In this document: positions 24,701-33,200 of the stretch, piece by piece
Numbering within the stretch: position 1 is the first letter of the stretch
Layout: each line of letters begins with the position of its first letter
Assembly (NCBI GenBank): GCA_964534705.1
Contig: CAZHPY010000009.1
Span: 1-36,365, forward strand
Length of the DNA stretch: 36,365 nucleotides
Direction of reading: 5' to 3'
Source: CAZHPY01 sp964534705
GTDB taxonomy: Bacteria; Omnitrophota; Gorgyraeia; 2-01-FULL-45-10
Position numbers and translations under genes: made by a program
The notes under the pieces: generated by a model
Told to the model about the DNA's origin: nothing
The model's database searches: none
Seen by the model: the letters and a program-made list of their open reading frames with translations, nothing else

Positions 24701-25010
24701 TATGCAAGCTGGAAGAAAGATTGAGCCCGGTTTGGCCGCCAAGGTTCGGCAGTAAGGCATCAGGCCTTTCCTTTGCTATGATCTTCTCGATACTTTCTAC
24801 GGTAAGCGGTTCAATGTAAGTCCGGTCTGCCATCCCGGGGTCTGTCATTATTGTGGCTGGATTAGAATTAACGAGTATTACTTCATAGCCCTCTTCCTTA
24901 AGGGCCTTGCAAGCTTGTGTCCCTGAATAATCAAATTCGCACGCCTGGCCTATAATTATCGGGCCGGAACCTATTATTAATATTTTCCTGATATCCGCAT
25001 GTCTTGGCAT
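21774..25010 (-). CDS. carB: Carbamoyl-phosphate synthase, large subunit
   Basis: CarB makes carbamoyl phosphate from bicarbonate, ammonia (from CarA) and two ATP, feeding PyrB and arginine synthesis. The 1078-aa chain has the two homologous halves: KILIIGSGPIIIGQACEFDYSGTQAC then ATP-grasp, and KIMILGGGPNRIGQGIEFDYTCVHAA then the second ATP-grasp. A C-terminal MGS-like allosteric domain follows (from about residue 940, with NTPMGRYGKHDDSYIRMMA). Length is standard. GGAGGT lies 5 nt before the ATG. It is not in the pyr operon, is on the opposite strand, and no PyrR loop is seen in its short leader. carA is not in this window. Confidence 0.96.
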   Translation of the reverse strand: MPRHADIRKILIIGSGPIIIGQACEFDYSGTQACKALKEEGYEVILVNSNPATIMTDPGMADRTYIEPLTVESIEKIIAKERPDALLPNLGGQTGLNLSSSLHKEGILKKYDVKIIGVKADAIERGEDREAFKATMKKLGIGTPRSEICLTIEEAKEVAKKLTYPVVVRPAYTLGGTGGGIVYNNEELEIIAARGLAASLIHQILVEESVIGWEELELEVVRDSKNQKITVCFIENVDAMGVHTGDSFCVAPMLTVPEKLQKRMQDLSYKIVDAIGVVGGTNIQFAHNLQDDRLVAIEINPRTSRSSALASKATGFPIARISTKLAAGLTLDEIPYWRSGTLEKYEPSGNYVVVKFSRWAFEKFPQAKDILGTQMKAVGEVMSIGRTFKEALQKAIRSLEIKRYGLGFAKNFDTLPADELRKLLAFPSSERVFLMYEALRKGVSVDELNRITHIGKYFISEMKELVDFEEEIRLTPWSSLTDEKLRQAKEWGFSDRYLARLFNVKESFVRKRRNALMGNARFEAVPVSGVKDASYYYSTYSPGKDLVGVSSKKKIMILGGGPNRIGQGIEFDYTCVHAAFALKDEGYESVMVNCNPETVSTDYDTSNKLYFEPLTVEDVLTIYQKEKPDGVIVQFGGQTPLNIAQELEESGIKILGTSPQSIAFAEDRELFRRKMIGLKIKQTDGGTAFSLDEAINIAGKIGYPLMVRPSFVLGGRGMEIVYDESMLRKYASEAIKVSPEHPMLLDRFLEDALECEVDALSDGEDTFIAAVMEHIEEAGIHSGDSACSIPPRTIKPEHLKTIELYTKKITEELKVVGLINIQYAICKDEVYILEANPRASRTVPFVSKVVGIPIARIATQLMLGKKLRSFTELRHKKLEYVGVKEAVFPFNMFPEVDPILGPEMKATGEVMGIAKTFGLAFYKAEEAAGSCLPKSGNVLITVADKDKRDLSLIAKRLQEMGFVLYATENTHNYLKEKGIMTQFINKIHQGRPNITDAIKNGQLNLIINTPMGRYGKHDDSYIRMMAIQYKIPYITTMAAAKAAVDGIKEVKEGDEKPMSIQEYHKKESKAAPSLVPLS

Positions 25011-25034
25011 ATGACCTCCGTAAATTTTAAGGGT

Positions 25035-25062
25035 ATTTTAGCATGAAAGCGGCCAAATTCAA
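25035..25062 (-). promoter_or_regulatory. Promoter of carB
   Basis: TTGAAT (25062-25057), a 16-nt spacer and TAAAAT (25040-25035) preceded by TGC on the minus strand. The leader to the ATG is only about 20 nt, too short for a PyrR attenuator. Confidence 0.55.
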
Positions 25063-25086
25063 GGTAAATATTGCACAAAAATTAGG

Positions 25087-25114
25087 CAGGCATGCCGGGA
25101 GGTCTTTATGCCTG
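25087..25114 (-). terminator. Weak terminator after the HAD-domain gene
   Basis: CAGGCAT (25114-25108 on the minus strand) pairs with ATGCCTG (25093-25087) over 7 bp with a 14-nt loop. CCTAATTTTT follows. It begins directly after the stop codon at 25115. The U run is offset, so efficiency is doubtful. Confidence 0.4.
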
Positions 25115-27748
25115 TTATGCCGCGGTTATGACAGCCTTGACGGCTTCGTACATTTGCTTTAATTCTTCCGCGTCTATAGGAGTAATAGGCAGGAGCCTTA
25201 TCAGTTTCTTCAGTGCGGTGATGACATTATTAATATTACCGGCTGCGAGGGCTATGATATCATCCGGGGAGAGGTCGAAATCTTTAAGGTCGTCGACATC
25301 GCAGACATTCTTTAGTTGCTCCAATATATCGGATTGTATTTTATCTTTAAAGGCCTGGTTTTTTGTTATATCGATCCCTTTTTCTTTTATCTGCCTTGCT
25401 ATATCCATCATTTTTAAACCTAAAATGGCCGCTCTTATCAATCCGGCAGGATCATGCTGAAGCCCTACAGGGGAAAGGATCGTGTCTTCAGGGGTTACAT
25501 CGATACTCCCGAGCCTCGAAACAATGGCAGATTGGTCGATCGCTTCGCCTTTAAGCGCAGGAAATAAAGTCACGGTACTTTCCCTTGTCCGTTTAAAAGC
25601 CGCCGGTAAAGGTTTTTTCTGCACACCATATTTATTATATATATTTTCACTTACTTCGCCGATGCCCGACATATAGTATAATTCCACAAAACCGTTGGAT
25701 GTTCCCTGGAATGCCGTAAGGAATGCCCTGACGTTATCTTTGCCTATCGACTCTATTGCCTCGACAGGGACCCGGAGTAATACGTCACTGTCCTTACCGC
25801 CGAGCATATCTTTCAATATTGCCGCATTTTTATCGATGTAATCGATGTTTTTCTTTGGATCAGATGGCGCGGGCCGTTGCGCGGAAACTTCTATCCAAAG
25901 GAGAGCTCTGTCTATATGATCAGCTACGCCTTTTTCCTCACCGCCGATATAGGTCAATCCTTTGTATTCCCATTGCTTTATGCCGGCATTTGGAACAGGA
26001 TCGGCAGCAAAAACGCGCAGGTTTATTCCAATTATCGGGCTGTCTTTCAATCGCCGTGTTATTGGCCAGCCATTTCCGCTAAGAGCTTCATCATCAAAAT
26101 AAAATATGTTTACATGCCCGAGCTTATGCTGATATTCGATCGCCCTGTCCTTTTGTGTTTTTTCTTCCTTATCATATAAATGTACGACCTTGCCCTTTCG
26201 CGCCATAAAATTAAAAGTTATATCTATCGTCGCGCGGCCGGTTACTACAGGAATGACCTCTATATTTTTCGTGGAACGGGACAACTTCCTTTCTTCATGC
26301 AAAACCTCGCTTATGTAATCGCGTATCACATGCCGTGCCCATGAAATTATACGATATGCCCTTGTCCCTTTTTCCGGGACGGCTTTTTCGCCAAACGGCC
26401 TATATGCTATCCTCGTTATTACGCTTGTGCCAAATTCTTCAGCCAGGGGATGGTCCTTGGGTATCGGCATCGAATGGCATATTAATACGGGCGGCCCGTA
26501 TTCATTTTTAAAGAATCCTTCCGCGTTAAGCTTTCTCCAGGTCATTTGTATTATGTGGTAAATGGTGGAGTGGTGAAAAGATTGGCCTTTATCTGTAAGC
26601 ATGTATTGTAATTTTTCCGCAAGTTTCTCCGGGCATCCGCGCTGGAAATCGGCGTCTATGACAAGATCAGACTGGCTCTGGGCTCCCATTTTCGGCGTGA
26701 GCCTTGTCGCGCCTATATCTAAAAATAGCTCGAAAAGATCGATAAGTAACTCATCGGCCACGGTTTCAGGGTTAGCCGTCCAGTTTTCTTTTGCGATTCT
26801 GGCTATAACGGCTTTTCGTAAATTTGCATATATCTCACGAGGCGCTCCGGTGTCCGGGTCCCTGCCTTTGTTAAGTTCCAGCAGCGAACGCGCGGTATTT
26901 ATCCCTACCTTTCTTCCATTTGTTATTAATGACGCTAACCGGCGCGCGCTCTCTTCTTTTAATTCTGTGTTTGTCTTATCAAGCGTGCCGTCTTTATCGA
27001 ATTGATATACCGGCGTTATGGCATTTATCAGCCTGCGCAGTTGCCCGTTATTTTTGGTAAATTCTACTCTGCCATAGTATTGTTTTGGCGCCTGAGCCGC
27101 CTGCCGTATGTCTGCCATTCCGGTTAACCGTGCAAGGCGGGAATAGAACCATTGGTCTTCTTCGTCTTTCAGGTTTTGGCTCAATACCTCTATTATTTCA
27201 TCCGTTATCCCAGGAGCGGCTTCCAGTTCCAAAAGGCGGTTTTTCAATTCATCAAGATATGCAGCGGTAAATTTAACTTCAGCGGTCCCGCGAGGTAGCG
27301 TATTGACCCTATGGATGATCTGCCTGAGCAGGGAAGGCCCTATGATCTTTGTGGAAAGCCTGGATATATCGGAGTAAGGGGTTACTATATTGGCCTTTGA
27401 AGGATCAAGGTAACGTATGGCAACCCTTTCATTGGGGACCTCGATCAGGATCTCATGCGGTAATACCGTTATGCTATGGTTCTTGTCTGTGCCTAATCTT
27501 GCCAATACATCGTTCAGGTTCGAACCGTTGCCGAGGTTACCATCGCGTTCGATATATTTACATATAGCGCCGACCGTCAGGGAATATTTAAAGCCCTCGC
27601 TGCTAAGCTGTGAAGGCGGGGCCAATTTGGTATTATCGATCTGGTCAGGCCAGGCAATGGCGCCTGTAAGCAAAAAGGCACCTGCAAGGATGACCGCAAT
27701 GGCATTCTTTGTGGATTTTAAATTATGCCTGTTTATGCAGTTATTCAT
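25115..27748 (-). CDS. Secreted LAPPS protein with PMM-like HAD domain
   Basis: This 877-aa protein is exported (signal peptide about residues 10-33, ending GAIAWP) and then carries LAPPSQL at 42-48. A HAD phosphatase-like domain follows: nucleophile motif FDKDGTLD (D251, D253), motif II INTARS (T285), a very long cap region, a possible motif III Lys in EEKTQKDRA, and YFDDEALSGNGWP near 550-562. That last string lines up with the GDExxxGGND loop of phosphomannomutase-type HAD proteins, with the first Gly changed to Asp and the last Asp lost. The C-terminal region resembles those of the proteins starting at 313 and 34529, ending LPIT..D...L...Y..V...I.AA. The start at 27748 is chosen for the GAGGAAAGG 4 nt upstream; an ATG 13 codons earlier overlaps the promoter. 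Substrate unknown. Confidence 0.8.
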   Translation of the reverse strand: MNNCINRHNLKSTKNAIAVILAGAFLLTGAIAWPDQIDNTKLAPPSQLSSEGFKYSLTVGAICKYIERDGNLGNGSNLNDVLARLGTDKNHSITVLPHEILIEVPNERVAIRYLDPSKANIVTPYSDISRLSTKIIGPSLLRQIIHRVNTLPRGTAEVKFTAAYLDELKNRLLELEAAPGITDEIIEVLSQNLKDEEDQWFYSRLARLTGMADIRQAAQAPKQYYGRVEFTKNNGQLRRLINAITPVYQFDKDGTLDKTNTELKEESARRLASLITNGRKVGINTARSLLELNKGRDPDTGAPREIYANLRKAVIARIAKENWTANPETVADELLIDLFELFLDIGATRLTPKMGAQSQSDLVIDADFQRGCPEKLAEKLQYMLTDKGQSFHHSTIYHIIQMTWRKLNAEGFFKNEYGPPVLICHSMPIPKDHPLAEEFGTSVITRIAYRPFGEKAVPEKGTRAYRIISWARHVIRDYISEVLHEERKLSRSTKNIEVIPVVTGRATIDITFNFMARKGKVVHLYDKEEKTQKDRAIEYQHKLGHVNIFYFDDEALSGNGWPITRRLKDSPIIGINLRVFAADPVPNAGIKQWEYKGLTYIGGEEKGVADHIDRALLWIEVSAQRPAPSDPKKNIDYIDKNAAILKDMLGGKDSDVLLRVPVEAIESIGKDNVRAFLTAFQGTSNGFVELYYMSGIGEVSENIYNKYGVQKKPLPAAFKRTRESTVTLFPALKGEAIDQSAIVSRLGSIDVTPEDTILSPVGLQHDPAGLIRAAILGLKMMDIARQIKEKGIDITKNQAFKDKIQSDILEQLKNVCDVDDLKDFDLSPDDIIALAAGNINNVITALKKLIRLLPITPIDAEELKQMYEAVKAVITAA

Positions 27749-27773
27749 GGTGCCTTTCCTCATTATTATTACA

Positions 27774-27782
27774 ATAATAGCA
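27774..27782 (-). promoter_or_regulatory. Extended -10 promoter of the HAD-domain gene
   Basis: TGC-TATTAT (27782-27774) on the minus strand lies about 25 nt before the ATG at 27748. A strong GAGGAAAGG ribosome binding site lies between. No convincing -35 is seen. Confidence 0.5.
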
Positions 27783-27838
27783 TACAATAGGTCATATAAA
27801 TGGGAAGAAAATTATCTTTTTTCTGCCTTAACTAAAGG

Positions 27839-29284
27839 CTAATCCAATGCGTGGGTTGCCGTGGTGCAGCTGGGGGGCGTATTAAGATCAGCTATGGTGT
27901 AGGTTCCATTAGAGGGGCAAGTCGGCTGGTGTCTAATATAATCAGGCACCAGGTGTTCCCAGGCAGGAATGGCCGTATTGGGCTGGTTATTGTTTAATGC
28001 CCATACCGATTTAGCGCTCTCTATTTGTTTCAGGTTGGCAATGCAGGTGTGGCCATGAGCCTTCGTTTTTGCAGTTGCAAAATTAGGGATGGCCATCGCC
28101 GCCAACAATGACACGATCGCGACAGTTACCATTGTTTCAAGTAGCGTAAAGCCGCTATTGCTATCTTTGAAAACATTTCTTGGTTGTGTAGTATCGGGCG
28201 GGGTTATCATGTCGAATAATACCGGTATTGTCTTATGGAATACGGGGTTGTGATGTTTCATGTACATGTTCAGGGCGACAACATCAGAACCCATGTCCCG
28301 TTTCGGGTCCAGTGTTGTTATCCCCATGTCGATCCTGTCCATTTTCATTTCAATGGCTAATTCGATCGTCTTATAGAAAAGGTTAAAATATGTGCAGCAT
28401 TCCTGGTGGCAGTCATAATCCAGGCCTATAACCGTAGGGATCAGCTCTTTGTGGTTGATGAGTAAAAGCATAAAACCTATAGGCCTGGAGTCTTTTTCCG
28501 CTAAGACCAGGGCCGATCTGTCGCCGAGGTATTTATCCAAATTTTGGAAAAATGCTTCGGTAAAAGGCTCGCGCTTGATCTCCTTTGCGCGGCCGCTGGT
28601 ATTGTCATATAGGCGTTTTAATTCACGCGCATTGGTTGAAAATTCATTGAGCACCCGGATCTTTACATTTGCATCGCTGCACTTTTTCATGCTTTTGGTG
28701 ATCTTGCACCTGTAGCTGCTGCGCATGGAGTTAAGATATTCGGCGAAAGTTTTCCACTTGATCCTGATCTCCGCCTTCGGCAGGTTGTGCGCTTTTATAT
28801 ATCCGAACTTCTTAAGAGTGTCGTGGAACTCCGTTTCTTCATTATAAAAATCGCGCAACACAAGGAATTTTACGCCCAGCTCTTTTGCAAGTCCTTCTAT
28901 CCCATTACAGAGCAGCCGCATTGCCTTGACACGGTCAGCGCCGCCTTTAACCGACATAACGTTACCTACTTCTGCGGGCGAGCCGCATTCAAGATACCGC
29001 AGGACAAAAAAATCCTTTCGTACACGCCTTACAAGATTAATGGCCTTTTTCAGGGGGCCCTGGGCGAGCAGGTCCAGCTCCGTATTCATAAGATAGGCAA
29101 ATGTATGCGCCACGATCTCAGTGCCATCATAGACGACGACGTAGTAACGCCTGCCTTCATTGACCCCGGCCTTTTCGATGAGCTCTACGTACTTATGGGA
29201 GCAGATTATCCTGTCTTTGGGCACAATGGCATCCCATTTTGTCCTGTCTATCTCGGAGATGCTCCTGTATATTTTAATGTCCAT
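27839..29284 (-). CDS. FemAB-like acyltransferase fused to a type IV pseudopilin
   Basis: One continuous 481-aa frame holds two unrelated parts. Residues 1 to about 358 form a FemAB/GNAT-like acyltransferase, paralogous to the protein at 13642-14820 (shared end pattern MGITTLDPKRDMGSDVVALNMY). Residues 359-481 form a type II/IV pseudopilin: a short basic and polar leader, the prepilin peptidase site SG|FTLLE (G378-F379, with E at mature position 5), a hydrophobic helix (about 379-402), then CIANLKQIESAKSVWALNN and a CPSNGTYT / Cys tail. The join has no stop or frameshift. An internal ATG (residue 359, position 28210) could start a 123-aa pilin with a normal 20-residue leader, but has no Shine-Dalgarno. 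No strong ribosome site precedes 29284 either. It follows the AsmA-like gene by 19 nt. Fusion, or two products from one frame, are both open. Confidence 0.8.
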   Translation of the reverse strand: MDIKIYRSISEIDRTKWDAIVPKDRIICSHKYVELIEKAGVNEGRRYYVVVYDGTEIVAHTFAYLMNTELDLLAQGPLKKAINLVRRVRKDFFVLRYLECGSPAEVGNVMSVKGGADRVKAMRLLCNGIEGLAKELGVKFLVLRDFYNEETEFHDTLKKFGYIKAHNLPKAEIRIKWKTFAEYLNSMRSSYRCKITKSMKKCSDANVKIRVLNEFSTNARELKRLYDNTSGRAKEIKREPFTEAFFQNLDKYLGDRSALVLAEKDSRPIGFMLLLINHKELIPTVIGLDYDCHQECCTYFNLFYKTIELAIEMKMDRIDMGITTLDPKRDMGSDVVALNMYMKHHNPVFHKTIPVLFDMITPPDTTQPRNVFKDSNSGFTLLETMVTVAIVSLLAAMAIPNFATAKTKAHGHTCIANLKQIESAKSVWALNNNQPNTAIPAWEHLVPDYIRHQPTCPSNGTYTIADLNTPPSCTTATHALD

Positions 29285-29303
29285 TTTTAAGATAATTTAT
29301 TAT

Positions 29304-30122
29304 TTATTCGCCGCCGAACGGATTCTTCAATACTCCGCTCAAAGCGTTCGCTGTGTCAGATACGGTTTCCTGTGTTTTCTTGGCAGTCTCAGATACCTGC
29401 TGTACCGTTTCCTGGGCCTTCTTTGTAGTTTCCAGCGCCATCTTCTGGGCGCCTGCCAGCGTGTCGGAAATATTGCTGCTCAAACCCTTTATATCAAAGT
29501 TAGTCAAATTTGATATGGAAGTATTCATCAATGCTTTTACGACTATCAGGCTTACCAGCGTATATGGGTTTGTTATGTTTTTATATTCCTCGTCTATATT
29601 AACGTTGAATTCCATTACCTTGGGCTCACCACCTTTGGAATAATCCTTGAATATAGCCTTGCCTATTTTAAGGCGCAGCACGTCTATTTGTATTTCGGGT
29701 ACCTTGCCTTCGGCTTTTTCTGCCTGCTTTCCTCCCGATTTCTGGGTCTGGACGACTTTAAGGGAATCCAGGTTCAATTGTCCTTTATCGTTTTTAACGA
29801 CAACGAACTCTTTAAGATCTATTGTAGCGTCTTTTAAATGTACCTTGCCGCCTATCATCGCGGGCAGGTCATATGCCACGTAGATCCGGGGCATATTCAG
29901 CATGTTCCTGTCTTTAAAATCAGCTGGGTTTAATATGCGCAGGTTCCTTATGTCAACCATGGTATTGATAAGTCCTACCTTTAGTGAGCCTATATTCAGC
30001 TTGAGCCCCGTTACTATCCTTGCGCCTTGTTCGACAGCTATTTTTATGACAATGTCTTTTACTACCGCCAAAACTAAAAGCACTGCTAAAATGCATGCCA
30101 ATATAATGCCCCATTTTTTCAT
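29304..30122 (-). CDS. AsmA-like membrane-anchored protein
   Basis: This 272-aa protein has one N-terminal membrane helix (residues 4-22) and then AsmA/DUF748-like sequence: TGLKLNIGSLKVGLINTMVDIRNLRILNP, MPRIYVAYDLPAMIGGKVHLKDATIDLKEF, NLDSLKV and IDVLRLKIGKAIFKDYS. AsmA-type proteins sit in the inner membrane with a periplasmic beta groove and are linked to lipid transport or envelope assembly. At this length it is a mini form. The last 60 residues are Thr-, Gln- and Lys-rich amphipathic heptads (KAQETVQQVSETAKKTQET). AAAGGAGGT 8 nt upstream fixes the start at 30122; the longer frame to 30179 is not needed. The gene has a promoter plus a leader with a terminator hairpin. Confidence 0.78.
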   Translation of the reverse strand: MKKWGIILACILAVLLVLAVVKDIVIKIAVEQGARIVTGLKLNIGSLKVGLINTMVDIRNLRILNPADFKDRNMLNMPRIYVAYDLPAMIGGKVHLKDATIDLKEFVVVKNDKGQLNLDSLKVVQTQKSGGKQAEKAEGKVPEIQIDVLRLKIGKAIFKDYSKGGEPKVMEFNVNIDEEYKNITNPYTLVSLIVVKALMNTSISNLTNFDIKGLSSNISDTLAGAQKMALETTKKAQETVQQVSETAKKTQETVSDTANALSGVLKNPFGGE

Positions 30123-30165
30123 GACAGCACCTCCTTTTATTATTCTGATAGACCGCAAGAATAAA

Positions 30166-30190
30166 AAAGCTGCCCTCATAGGCAGCTTAT
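30166..30190 (-). terminator. Terminator hairpin in the AsmA-like gene leader
   Basis: On the minus strand AAGCTGCC pairs with GGCAGCTT (8 bp, 6-nt loop) and is followed by a T run. It lies between the promoter at 30275-30247 and the start at 30122. It may attenuate the AsmA-like gene or stop transcripts from the large gene upstream. Confidence 0.7.
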
Positions 30191-30220
30191 GGCTAATTTT
30201 ATTTTATTATTAATTCTCCC

Positions 30221-30240
30221 ACGATATCCCCCTCTATCGT
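30221..30240 (-). promoter_or_regulatory. 5'-end hairpin with a purine-rich loop
   Basis: ACGATA pairs with TATCGT around an 8-nt loop GAGGGGGA on the minus strand. Its first base is exactly 7 nt after the -10 box, so the transcript probably begins with this hairpin. The loop could bind a protein, an antisense RNA or an anti-SD partner. Confidence 0.4.
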
Positions 30241-30246
30241 AAGAGT

Positions 30247-30275
30247 ATGATATTACTATGGTATCTTCTTGTCAA
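30247..30275 (-). promoter_or_regulatory. Promoter of the AsmA-pseudopilin operon
   Basis: TTGACA (30275-30270), a 17-nt spacer and TATCAT (30252-30247) on the minus strand. It begins 24 nt after the stop of the large GH13 gene. The leader to the AsmA-like ATG is about 118 nt. Confidence 0.8.
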
Positions 30276-30299
30276 GGCATAACCGTTGGGAGCCGGGTA

Positions 30300-33200
30300 T
30301 TACGCGGCGGATTCTATATTCTTTCTTATAAGCCTGTTCAGCTTTTCGATATTATTATAATCCACTTTGGTTATAGGCAGGGTAAACGTTATTCTTCTCA
30401 GGAAGTCATTGAGCGTTTTAAATCCTGCCAATTCTTCCGCGGTAAGGTCTTTACCCATTAGGAACTTATAGGCCTCCCGGAGGGCCTCTATCTTGTCGGT
30501 TTTGGAGTCTAGCTGGAGAGCTCTTAGGGCGAGTATTATGGCCTCTACCTGTACTACGCCTAACTCAGTTTCACTGCATGGCTGGAAGGCAAGAGCTTTT
30601 GCTCCCAAGCCGCTGTTAAGGACCATGTTGACATATTCGGTGCCCGGACAGGCAACATCGAACTGTATATTATAGCCTTCGTATTCTTTTGTCTTTGCGG
30701 CTATTACCTTTTTTAATTCCTCCATGAAGTCGGCAGGGTCGCTAATTTTGAGTTGGACGACTTTCTCGGTGTAGCCGGCTCCGGCCATGTGTTTTTCAAG
30801 GTCCTGCAATATAGGCCTTTGTTTTATAGGAAGTATGGAATCCGTGATTATATGGCAAATGATCGTATTTTGGGTAATAGCCGGCGTATATTTAAGGTTC
30901 TCATCATGGATCCTGTTTGCTTCGTCTTCCTGGCCCAGGGAGGCGGACAGCCTTGCAAAACTTCTCGCAAGTATATCATTTTCTTCCTTGAGGCGCTCTT
31001 TGGCGGCATCTTTGGCCTTGTTGCGTATTGCCTCGATCTCCAATAATATCAGCTGCCGGTTCTCGTCATAAAAAGAAGGGGTAAGGACTTTTGATCCCTG
31101 CGCCGTTTTTTTGGCTTCGGCCATACGCTCGATAACCGGCATGAACGTTTTCGACCCGTCCTCCAGCTCATTCGTAGATGCGGTAGAGGCGTAAGAAACT
31201 ACCGTAAATCCGCTCTTTGCAGTGTGTGAATTTACAAACTTTTCTACGTTATCCAGCGCATCAGAGATCTCTTTTTCAGTCAATATGGATGTCCCGGGTT
31301 TAAATGCCTCGTATATTCCGAGGTTTTCCAGCATTATGATGTCATTGCCGAAGGAGTGGTCGAAAGAATCCTGGGCGCATTTGAAAGAATAATCTCCTCG
31401 TGTATAGCTTGTCCTTTCCGATTTTTGCAGTATGCCCTCGAATTTATCTTCCATCTCATCATTCTCAGGCCTGTATTCGTTCTCTATTTTAATTAGCTGT
31501 ATGCGGTCGCCTGTGCAGGCCCTTATTACATAGAACGAGTCGGGCGGGCCTCGTATCAGATATACTCCTGGTTCGTTCTGGAATTTTGCGTCATTGACGA
31601 TCTGCCATAGATGCTCGCGTTTCAAAGAAGGATAAATATCTTCCATCTCATAGGTTCCGTCAAGACGTTGTACTGACCTGCGGATATTTTCACGGGCCTT
31701 CTTTATTTTGTCCTCCTGGGTCAGCATTACCATTGAGACAGTTTCGGGCCTGACCACCGGCGGTACAAATTTTTCATTGATCCTTATCAGGTCTATTATG
31801 CCGTCTTTCTTTTCTTTTGCCAGCCTCTGCGCTATTTCCGCATACTGCAGGCCCTTTTCCAGGATCGACCTGGCGTCCTCCCCGTTATTCTCTGCCAGGA
31901 TACATCCTACGGGCATGTATGGCGCATAAATTTTCCCAAGCTCATTTCCTAAAGTTTTCTGGAGATCGAGCAATATGGCCATGACCTGGGCCTTGCTAAG
32001 GCGGCTGGGCAGCACAAATCCTATTTCATCTCCGGATATTTTAAATACAGCCGTATCGGTACCGATTTTTGCAAGCTCTCTCTCCGCTATGCTAAGGTTC
32101 TTTGCTATCAGGTCATCCGTCGCATTCCTTCCATATAAGGAATTTTTTAAATTTGCCTTTGCCATATCCATAAAACCTACCCACGAAGTCTGTGATGACC
32201 GGACCAATTGCACCGCTCTCTCAAATTGTGTGTCCGGGACAGCGGGGGCAGGCGGCTGGCCGGCCTTACTGATAGTGAATATCTTGTATCCTTCCCCGGG
32301 CTTAAATTCTATATCGGAAATGGTGTTTCCCGCTATGCTTGCCGCGGCTCCGGCCTCGAGATCATTTTTCACTTCTATTGCCGCAGAGCCGAAACCCTGA
32401 ACAAGTTTTTGTGGAAGGGTGACGTTTACTTTCATTGAGGTAGTGCTGTTCCTGAGATTTAAAAGCACCAGCGTCCAATCACCTGTTTCGGTCTTCCAGA
32501 AAATAGGGAATAGGCTGTCCGGGTTAGAAGTCGCAGCCGTATCGATCCAACGCTCTTCTTTAGCGCCGACTGCATCGTGAAGGTCCTGCGCGACTTTCCT
32601 GAACGGCGCATATTTGACGGCGTCCTTAAATAATGTGGGATCTGTCCTGGTCTTCAGCTCTTCCGCAGTTACGAATAGATGGCGGCTCATACCGTTCTCT
32701 TCGGGCGACCCGCCGACTATTGGTATGACGTGGCCGCGGTGGCCGAGCCAATCCCGCAGGTCAAACATGATATGCAGTTTTCGCAGGTGAGATAGCGTCA
32801 TAAGCAGCATGGCGAACGCCTCCGGATTACCGCCTATAGCTGCAAGAGATGTTTCGTCAAAATTGGACGGATAAACAAGGGGGCGCGGTTCTGCCCAGAG
32901 GACTTGCCATACGGCATCTTTGATGTCTGCCGCATGTTTATTACCGTGGACAATATCCCAATAGGACCTGAACAATGCGTCGGAATACGACCGCGCAGCG
33001 CCGAGCCTGAATAAGCGCTTACGGGCGACATCGTCATACGTTTCCATATTGAATTCGATCTCTCTTCCTATTGAGTTCGCATAGGCCTTTGCAGCTTCGA
33101 TCATCCTAAAGAGAGGCTCTTCGTCGTCGGGGAGATTCTGTAATAATCTGTCTGCCATATCGACCCTGACCTCGTCAACGCCAAGGTCAATGAGTGATTT

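Noticed and set aside
24150..24755. 201-aa plus-strand frame over carB
   Set aside because: carB is complete and well conserved on the other strand; this frame has no domain or promoter.
30122..30240. A known riboswitch class (preQ1, fluoride, guanidine, ZTP) before the AsmA-like gene
   Set aside because: None of the class signature sequences that I can recall fits the two hairpins.
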